This document shows positions 57,984-64,000 of a stretch of 64,000 bases of DNA, piece after piece; position 1 is the stretch's first letter; every line of letters starts with the position of its first letter. The DNA comes from a virus. The translations under genes and the position numbers were made by a program. The DNA lies in the IMG/VR virus record IMGVR_UViG_3300047564_006544, positions 16,005 to 80,004 of that record; one strand, written 5' to 3'. The notes below the pieces were generated by a model. It was not told where the DNA came from. It was given only the letters and a program-made list of their open reading frames with translations, and ran no database searches.

Positions 57984-58409
57984 TTAAGTTTTTTTCACGG
58001 CATCGATCAGCCAAGAGGAAGATTGGGTTTTTCCGCCGCCAATATTCCACAACATTTCGATTCCAAGCTCGGCGCAAACGTCGCCCTCTGGTGTGTTTCC
58101 TGCTTTTCTATCGCCACCATTTGCAAAATAATCTGGACGAATACGACGGAGAGCTTCGCAAACAGTTCCATCTGAATCATCAACAGGAACAACAGACACA
58201 ACCCCTTTAAATGCAAGAAGAATTTCGGCTCTTTCTTCCCAAGACATAAATTTATAGCCCTTCTTCCTCATAAGCCAATCGTCAGAATTTAAAATAACTA
58301 CTACATCGCCGTAAGTAGCTGCCTCAAGAATCATTCTAACGTGACCAGAATGACATGGATCACAACCACCTGATACAGCAACTACTTTTCTTTTATTATT
58401 AATACTCAT
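57984..58409 (-). CDS. Cytidylyltransferase-like nucleotidyltransferase, 141 aa
   Basis: Rossmann-type nucleotidyltransferase: GGCDPCHSGHVRMILEA is the HxGH signature, SSSWLI the C-terminal signature. Similar to RfaE/TagD-like domains that activate sugar or polyol phosphates with CTP or ATP. Its substrate is not evident. A possible link to surface sugar or nucleotide chemistry. AGGATAT upstream. Confidence 0.85.
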   Translation of the reverse strand: MSINNKRKVVAVSGGCDPCHSGHVRMILEAATYGDVVVILNSDDWLMRKKGYKFMSWEERAEILLAFKGVVSVVPVDDSDGTVCEALRRIRPDYFANGGDRKAGNTPEGDVCAELGIEMLWNIGGGKTQSSSWLIDAVKKT

Positions 58410-58537
58410 ATTATATATCCTGTTGGAAGTATTATCTATTAACTTAGTTATTATATATAGAGGGCTTTATATATATACTGCAAAATTTTTAAAAAGCTTA
58501 AGCAAAAATAATTTTTTCTATTATTTTATTTAGAGTG

Positions 58538-58545
58538 TATAAATA
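58538..58545 (+). promoter_or_regulatory. T4-late-like TATAAATA box
   Basis: TATAAATA ending 16 bases before the ATG of the 912-aa gene. Transcription starting about six bases after it would leave just the GGAG site as leader. The remaining 58410-58561 gap shows only AT-rich DNA. Confidence 0.5.
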
Positions 58546-58561
58546 GTTTTATGGAGAGTTT

Positions 58562-61300
58562 ATGAGAAGAATTTCAGCAAGAAGTTTTGATAATTTTATA
58601 AAAATTGCTAGTCCAGAAGGGTTTTTTCAGGGAATAGCTTCTGGAAAATTAAATCCTTATTTGGGCGATCATAATAAACTTTTTGATCAGCTAATTGCAA
58701 AAAATCCAAATGGAATGCAAAGAGCATACAATGCACTTAATTCAGCAGATAAAATAAAAGTAGATAGCTTTCTTGATCAAAGCTACTATGGTGGATCTGG
58801 AAATGCACAGCAACAGCTTGCTAACGCAGTAAAAGCAAATCCAGCCATAGTAAGGACCCCAACTGTTTCTCCACCTACAGTATCAGGCCCAACAACCTTA
58901 CCATCTGGAACTAGTCCAGTTATACCACCAACAAATACTCCAACTACTATGCCACCCGGCACTCCAACAGTAAGTCCTCCAATTCGTCCAACTACTATGC
59001 CTCCTGGTACTCCAACAGTAAGGCCTCCAATTGGCCCAACTACTGTGCCATCTGGAGTTCCACAAGCAACCAGAACAGTTGGACAAGGTGCGGCTGGTGC
59101 AGGAAGGGCAGGAGCGGCACTAAGAGGTGCCGGATCAGCACTAAGAGGTGCTGGTTCTGCAGCGCTAAGAGGCGGAGGAGCATTATTATCTGGAGTCGGA
59201 GGAGCAGCAGGTACTGCCGTAGGAGCAGTTGGAACAACATTAGGCGTTGGAACTGGAGCAGCAGCAGCAGTTGTAGTTGGAATTCCACTCATTTTAGCAA
59301 CACCATTTCTTATGGAAAAATGGTTTGGCTCAAGAGATGCATTGGTCGGAAAAACAGAGTTAGAAAAGCAATTTGTAAGCAAAGCAGAAGAATTATTTGA
59401 ACCAATTTGGGATCATGATGTCACTGTAACATTTAACCCTTGGGCTAGTACTTCATGGTCCGATGAAAAGTCTGGTGATCTTGGAGAAATATCTGGTCCA
59501 GAAAAGAATAATATTATAATGATAATTCTTGGTGCTGCATTATCTGGAAATGTAAAAGAAGTTTCTTCTGAGGCTATATTAGAACAGCTAAGGGGAACCG
59601 GTCGTGCAAGCTTAGAAGATATGAAAAATGACGAAGATCTTATGGCTGATATAAATGCTGCATCAAGTTATTTTACAGCTCTAGCAAAAGATATGGCTGA
59701 TGCTATAAGAATTGCTCAGAGAAACGCCCCGAAGGATTCGGGCCAAGTTGCTGGCCCTGTTGCACAAACAGGTGGAGGTGGCTCAATTCCAACCGGAACA
59801 AGAGGAGAAGCTCTTGATTACGTTGGAGCCTCAAATATAATGATTGAAAATGGATTCCTTGACTCAGTTCAGACAGATTGGACTCCAGAGTTTGATGCTG
59901 GATTTAGAGGATTTATTGATGCTGCAACAAGAGGTGCAGATAATATTCCAGATTCAAATCTTTCTTCTGGTCAGACCTGGGGAGAAGCTGCTGATGACCT
60001 TGGCTTTTCGCCAGATGCTCGCGGAGCAATAGTAGCTGTAAAGAGATTGGCAAAGTTTATTGGCAAAGCTCCAACACCATCTGCAATTCCAGATGCAAGT
60101 CCCGCAGGGCCAAATCCAAAGGGAGAGGCACCAGTAGTTTCTGGAAAAGAAAATATATTGGCTCAGATGGTAGGAATTCTTTACAACGAAAGACTCGTTG
60201 AAGGTGGAGGATTCCTCTCTTACGAAAAGAAGCAGACACAGAGCTTGGTTGATGCCCTTGGTGGTGCTGGATTATCTGGATTTCCAAATGCTGCAAAGAA
60301 GCTTATGGAAAGAAATCCTCAGTTGGCATCAGTTATTCCAGATGAATTAAATATGCCTGTTACAAAAAAGACAATAAAAGGAACTCAATTGCTTCCCGCG
60401 TTTAAGATGGTTCAGGAGACGATTCACGACATTTACGAGGCAGCAAACCCAGGAATGATAAATCCAGGAAAGAATAAGGCAACAGAAAATGTTAAAAAGT
60501 ACTTTGGAATAACGGCTGGCTTTTCTGAAAACCGTTTCGTAAAATTAGCCAAAGAAAACGAAATAGAAAAAGCATCAAGAATTATGATGGAAAAGGGATA
60601 TTTGGACTCAATTCAGACCAGCTGGACGCCAGCTTTCGATGCCGCATTTAGAGAGTTTATTGACGCCTCAACAATGCATATAAAAGAAAAAACAAATTTA
60701 ATGAGTGGTGTTCCATGGCAAAAAGAATTTAAGAGATTTTTTGGTGATGTAACTCCAGATCAGGCTGGTGCAGTAAAAGCAGTTGTAGACTTTGGAAAAA
60801 ATGCTCCATATAAGTCTAGTGGAATGGGAACAGGAAGCTCTTCCAAGGGATTCGGAGGATCTCAAGATAAAGGATTTGGTACTTCAAAAGTACCAAGCCC
60901 TGATAGCGAAATAGAAAAAGCATCAAGAATTATGATGGAAAAGGGATATTTGGACTCAATTCAGACCAGCTGGACGCCAGCTTTCGATGCCGCATTTAGA
61001 GAGTTTATTGACGCCTCAACAATGCATATAAAAGAAAAAACAAATTTAATGAGTGGTGTTCCATGGCAAAAAGAATTTAAGAGATTTTTTGGTGATGTAA
61101 CTCCAGATCAGGCTGGTGCAGTAAAAGCAGTTGTAGACTTTGGAAAAAATGCTCCATATAAGAAAAAGGCAGCATTTAACTCTGATCGTTTCGTAAAATT
61201 AGCCGAAGAGCGCAGAGAGAGAATTAGAAGAGAAATCGAGGCTAATTTGACTCCAGCCGAAAAAGCAGCAATGAGAAGACTAAGAATGAGAGGGGCATAA
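58562..61300 (+). CDS. Long repeat-containing probable virion protein, 912 aa
   Basis: Begins MRRISARSFDNFIKIASPEG. Then a Pro/Thr-rich linker (repeats of TTMPPGTPTV), Gly/Ala-rich segments leading into a membrane-like stretch (GVGTGAAAAVVVGIPLILA), and an acidic domain. The C-terminal half has three copies of an 85-residue domain: one diverged (about residues 420-505) and two identical (from about 666 and 782), separated by FVKLA motifs. The end is basic (RRERIRREIEANLT). GGAG precedes the ATG. No enzyme motif; a structural or ejected protein is the best guess. Confidence 0.85.
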   Translation: MRRISARSFDNFIKIASPEGFFQGIASGKLNPYLGDHNKLFDQLIAKNPNGMQRAYNALNSADKIKVDSFLDQSYYGGSGNAQQQLANAVKANPAIVRTPTVSPPTVSGPTTLPSGTSPVIPPTNTPTTMPPGTPTVSPPIRPTTMPPGTPTVRPPIGPTTVPSGVPQATRTVGQGAAGAGRAGAALRGAGSALRGAGSAALRGGGALLSGVGGAAGTAVGAVGTTLGVGTGAAAAVVVGIPLILATPFLMEKWFGSRDALVGKTELEKQFVSKAEELFEPIWDHDVTVTFNPWASTSWSDEKSGDLGEISGPEKNNIIMIILGAALSGNVKEVSSEAILEQLRGTGRASLEDMKNDEDLMADINAASSYFTALAKDMADAIRIAQRNAPKDSGQVAGPVAQTGGGGSIPTGTRGEALDYVGASNIMIENGFLDSVQTDWTPEFDAGFRGFIDAATRGADNIPDSNLSSGQTWGEAADDLGFSPDARGAIVAVKRLAKFIGKAPTPSAIPDASPAGPNPKGEAPVVSGKENILAQMVGILYNERLVEGGGFLSYEKKQTQSLVDALGGAGLSGFPNAAKKLMERNPQLASVIPDELNMPVTKKTIKGTQLLPAFKMVQETIHDIYEAANPGMINPGKNKATENVKKYFGITAGFSENRFVKLAKENEIEKASRIMMEKGYLDSIQTSWTPAFDAAFREFIDASTMHIKEKTNLMSGVPWQKEFKRFFGDVTPDQAGAVKAVVDFGKNAPYKSSGMGTGSSSKGFGGSQDKGFGTSKVPSPDSEIEKASRIMMEKGYLDSIQTSWTPAFDAAFREFIDASTMHIKEKTNLMSGVPWQKEFKRFFGDVTPDQAGAVKAVVDFGKNAPYKKKAAFNSDRFVKLAEERRERIRREIEANLTPAEKAAMRRLRMRGA
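60559..60814. repeat. 256-bp perfect direct repeat, copy 1
   Basis: Identical to 60907-61162 by eye, base for base. The copies are 348 bp apart (116 codons), so the reading frame is kept. It codes the second copy of the 85-residue domain in the 912-aa protein. Confidence 0.93.
60907..61162. repeat. 256-bp perfect direct repeat, copy 2
   Basis: Second copy of the repeat, coding the third domain copy. The 92-bp spacer codes a Gly/Ser-rich linker. Absence of silent differences points to recent duplication or gene conversion. Confidence 0.93.
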
Positions 61301-61301
61301 T

Positions 61302-63053
61302 ATGAGCAGCCTAAGATTAGCAAAATTAACACAGTTGATGAAGGAAGCCCAAAAGCAACAGATTGTAACAAAAAACTTTGGGCAAAGAGTTGATCTTTAT
61401 ACTAACTTTAATCTGTTAAATGACATGAAAGACTCTATATATGTAGAGCAGGAAGGTCGTACAGTAGGTGATGTGGAAGTTTTGCCCGGAAAAACATTAT
61501 CCGGTTGCCTTACAAATTCTAATCTTACTGTTCACTTTACAAACCTAATGGGAGGAAAGGACTCAAAGGTTATTGATTCAAATGAGCTGAGAACCTTGAT
61601 TCCATCCCTAACGGTAAAAGCAGGTGAGCTAAGCCCAACTTTAAATGTATCTAAAGTGCTAATTGATATTTCTATCAAAAAATTTAATTCTGTTAATAAA
61701 TTAGCTGAAATGAGAAAGATTGCTGCAACATTTGAAGATACAAAAGCAGAATGGGCAAAAATTGACAAAGAGATATCTCCAATAACAGAAGAAATGCTCG
61801 ATACAGACTATGTTTATGGTGATAGTGGCGGAGATATGGATGATATAGATTCTGCTGCAAAACAAAGAATTACTGATTTTGTAAGAAATAATATCTTTGC
61901 AAAATCCTTAACTTTGCAAAATCTTTACACAAAAATCTCAGAAGAATTTAAAGCAAAAAAATTAAAACCTCCACCATCTGAAAAGACTACTAGTTTTGGT
62001 TCTGATATAAAAGAATTTTTTAATCAATATAAACCAATCCAAGATAAGTGGATAAAAATAGTTGAAGATAAAAAATTGCCTCTAACAGAGGTTGCTGGTA
62101 ATTCTGCAGCTACCACTCAAATTGATGATAAAGGCAGAGCGCAACCTACACAAAAAGCAAATAGTAGTGGCGCAGTAGCAAAAACATATGCTGATGTAAT
62201 AAAGCAAGAACTTTGGACAAAAACAGTAAGAGATAATGCTGGATATACATTTGAAATAGGTGCAGATGGAAAAAGCCTAACTTATAGCAAGGATGGATCT
62301 GTGCCAAAAACATTAAATCAGTCCTATAAAAATTGGCCTCAGCTAGTTAAAAATATAAACGAACTTACTCCTGTTGCTGGCTCAGATTCTGCCGCAACAG
62401 CCGGTACTGCAACAGATACACAGCCAGCAACCGCACCAGCAGCAAAGACTGAAGAGGCAAAGCCAGCAGAAGCAACGAGACAATTTGATCCTAGCACTCT
62501 TGCTGGAGTAAAGGCAGTTTTAATTAGAGCCGCAAAACCAGGAGGATTTGGACTTTCAGTTGGAACAGCTGCAAATGAAAGAAGAAGAATTCAGAAGATG
62601 ATTGAAACTATATCAAGCTCAGAAGGACCAAGTATTGATGCCTATGATTTTCTAACCAAGATGTTGCTAGTATCTCCAAGAGGGGATACTTACTTAACAG
62701 CTTTCTTTAGAGGTGCTTCACAAGATGATATTGATGCAATAATGAGAAGCCCAAGAAAAGATGTTGTTGCAGATCCAAAGGGTGGAAAATATAATCGACA
62801 GGTTGCAGCCGTATTGAGTGTATTAAATGAAGTGTATGATGGTGATTTTTCAGAAGATAATACAAAAGCTATTAAAGATTTTAAAGCAAAATATGTAAAA
62901 GCATCAAAATTAAATAATAGTATTATAAAAATTTCATCAAAGGTAGATCCGAAGATTAAGAAGCTTGCAACACTTCGCAGACTAAGAGTTCGCTCTCAGA
63001 TGGAAGAGGCAACAGAATCAGCAACAAGATTTGGTCGCTCTAGAATTTCTTAA
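61302..63053 (+). CDS. Probable virion protein, 583 aa
   Basis: Begins MSSLRLAKLTQLMKEAQKQQ, an amphipathic basic segment. A beta-rich domain follows (about 30-115), then helical parts, an Ala/Thr-rich linker (about 350-390), and a C-terminal helical domain ending in a basic tail (KIKKLATLRRLRVRSQMEEA). One base after the 912-aa gene, thus the same transcript. Not recognised. Confidence 0.82.
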   Translation: MSSLRLAKLTQLMKEAQKQQIVTKNFGQRVDLYTNFNLLNDMKDSIYVEQEGRTVGDVEVLPGKTLSGCLTNSNLTVHFTNLMGGKDSKVIDSNELRTLIPSLTVKAGELSPTLNVSKVLIDISIKKFNSVNKLAEMRKIAATFEDTKAEWAKIDKEISPITEEMLDTDYVYGDSGGDMDDIDSAAKQRITDFVRNNIFAKSLTLQNLYTKISEEFKAKKLKPPPSEKTTSFGSDIKEFFNQYKPIQDKWIKIVEDKKLPLTEVAGNSAATTQIDDKGRAQPTQKANSSGAVAKTYADVIKQELWTKTVRDNAGYTFEIGADGKSLTYSKDGSVPKTLNQSYKNWPQLVKNINELTPVAGSDSAATAGTATDTQPATAPAAKTEEAKPAEATRQFDPSTLAGVKAVLIRAAKPGGFGLSVGTAANERRRIQKMIETISSSEGPSIDAYDFLTKMLLVSPRGDTYLTAFFRGASQDDIDAIMRSPRKDVVADPKGGKYNRQVAAVLSVLNEVYDGDFSEDNTKAIKDFKAKYVKASKLNNSIIKISSKVDPKIKKLATLRRLRVRSQMEEATESATRFGRSRIS

Positions 63054-63312
63054 TCTTTAAGATTAGCTCTCCAGAGCCTTTAACCAAACGATGCCACTCA
63101 CCCTTACGGATTGAGTGGCATTCTCCTTTCTTAAGCAATACAGGAAGTTTATTATCTCTCTGAAACTCCCAACCATCGCCAGCAACTAGGATAATCTCCC
63201 TATCTTCTCCATCCCTGTGCCATGTAAGCTCTTCGTCGTGAACACTATCAGAAAAGCGACGGATAAACCACCCGTCGCCCTCCTCAACCTCTTTAAAAGG
63301 TAAGCCTACCAT
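63040..63312 (-). CDS. Small cupin-like protein, 90 aa
   Basis: A short beta-barrel: LTWHRDGEDREIILVAGDGW then GECHSIRKGEWHRLVKGSG, with histidines spaced like a cupin metal site. Might be an oxygenase-like or sugar-binding fold. Its last codons overlap the end of the plus gene by 14 bp. Unknown substrate. Confidence 0.75.
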   Translation of the reverse strand: MVGLPFKEVEEGDGWFIRRFSDSVHDEELTWHRDGEDREIILVAGDGWEFQRDNKLPVLLKKGECHSIRKGEWHRLVKGSGELILKIKKF

Positions 63313-63965
63313 CTACCCTCAAACTTTAGACCCAACTGCTTCTTATAACGGTGTAGGTTGCAAGACCAATATCTTGCACCAGTCTTTGGGCCGGGACTAT
63401 CGCAGTTATGTCTGGCAAGGAATGACTTTCTTCTTTCTGGATTACCAGCCTTAACAGAAAGGTTTGCATCACCAAAAGTAATTGTCTTTACATTTCCGGT
63501 AGAAGGATTCTTAACGTGAACAATAAACTTCTTTTTTCCATAGCCTGGATCACCCTTTCCAATTCTTCTTGGAGAGTTTAATCTTCCTGGGCTTTTCTTC
63601 TTTTTTGCTGCAGCAGTCTTAACATAGTAGGACTCATCGTCATCAATCTCTATTGGAAGATCTAGAGGAACCTCAACGCCATTTAGCATGGCAGTCTTAC
63701 CAATGTCTGTATTTAATAGCCACTCATCTTCTTCGCAAACAGAGAGTGCTCCGATCTTCCAAAGGTCCCTTGCCTCATTGAATAGTGAGAGATACTCTGA
63801 AGAGTGAATGCGAAATGTGTTTGAAGCAAGCTTAATTCTATTATCAAGATGATATTTTAATGCAGCTGATACATGAAGCTCAGGAATAAGCAGAACTGCT
63901 CCCTTGCTCTTCTCAATTTTATCTGAAAGTGATGCTATTTTTTGAAGTCTTTCTGCTCTTTCCAT
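63306..63965 (-). CDS. Conserved phage protein with RHNCDSPGPKT motif, 219 aa
   Basis: The C-terminal 80 residues (KKFIVHVKNPSTGNV, FGDANLSVK, RRKSFLARHNCDSPGPKTG, ARYWSC) belong to a motif I have seen in many tailed-phage proteins, sometimes fused to head-related proteins; the function is uncertain. The N-terminal half is unrelated and starts MERAERLQKIASLSDKIEKS, in the style of the other K-[IL]-A leaders. ATG 63965 chosen as GGAG lies 5 bases upstream. Confidence 0.78.
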   Translation of the reverse strand: MERAERLQKIASLSDKIEKSKGAVLLIPELHVSAALKYHLDNRIKLASNTFRIHSSEYLSLFNEARDLWKIGALSVCEEDEWLLNTDIGKTAMLNGVEVPLDLPIEIDDDESYYVKTAAAKKKKSPGRLNSPRRIGKGDPGYGKKKFIVHVKNPSTGNVKTITFGDANLSVKAGNPERRKSFLARHNCDSPGPKTGARYWSCNLHRYKKQLGLKFEGRW

Positions 63966-64000
63966 TTTATCTCCATTCAAAATGATAGATAAAATATTAG

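Noticed and set aside
58786-59382. 198-aa open frame on the minus strand, Pro/Ala-rich
   Set aside because: Mirror of the Pro/Thr and Gly/Ala repeats of the 912-aa gene; no ribosome binding site.

Overview
The window looks like about 64 kb from the genome of a large, AT-rich, double-stranded DNA tailed phage. The evidence is a phage-type mix of genes: an SbcC/SbcD (T4 gp46/gp47-like) pair, a gp55-like sigma factor, an endonuclease VII, GIY-YIG and HNH homing-type nucleases, a DUF3310 protein, fibre-like repeat proteins and a GH24 lysozyme. Genes are packed nose to tail, mostly on the minus strand, with ATGA or TAATG overlaps and AGGAG-type ribosome binding sites. No terminase, portal, major capsid, sheath or tRNA gene was recognised, so the genome is probably much larger than this window. 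That it is a jumbo phage is inference. The host is not identifiable; the promoters look sigma70-like and the lipoboxes are standard.

Layout. 1-3.3 kb: DNA polymerase III alpha subunit (cut by the window start). 3.4-15.3 kb: unknown proteins including one of 2457 residues, a sigma factor with a zinc-ribbon insert, and a Cas4-like nuclease. 15.3-21.6 kb: SbcC, SbcD, a GIY-YIG homing endonuclease inserted at the start of sbcD, a primase zinc-finger domain without catalytic domain, and an FtsK/HerA-like ATPase. 21.7-25 kb: two repetitive fibre proteins. 25-29.3 kb: HU, HNH, KH-domain RNA binder, Hsp20, DUF1360 membrane protein, ThyX and an M16 peptidase. 29.4-31.8 kb: a MoxR AAA+ ATPase with a DUF2201/VWA partner, unusually GC-rich. 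32-37.7 kb: IMPDH-like enzyme, two secreted HExxH proteins, a DHH phosphoesterase and adenylosuccinate synthetase. 37.7-44.2 kb: probable virion-associated proteins, GroEL, an orphan DNA methyltransferase and a nucleotidyltransferase-like protein. 44.2-58.4 kb: small accessory genes, UV endonuclease, two small lipoproteins, lysozyme, deaminase and cytidylyltransferase. 58.5-63 kb: two long plus-strand genes, probably virion proteins.

Three themes connect the genes. (1) Nucleotide and DNA metabolism: ThyX, PurA, the IMPDH-like enzyme, deaminase, PolIII alpha and the recombination nucleases. (2) Protein handling: GroEL, Hsp20, MoxR-VWA, M16, and several HExxH proteins. (3) A readable regulatory layer: a TTGAYC-N16-TAYATT promoter class, a second class marked by AAAAAATCTAAAAA, hairpins right after most of these start sites, TATAAATA boxes before plus-strand genes, and two nuclease genes whose ribosome binding site is buried in a hairpin that carries a promoter-like box in its loop, as in the regulated T4 late genes.
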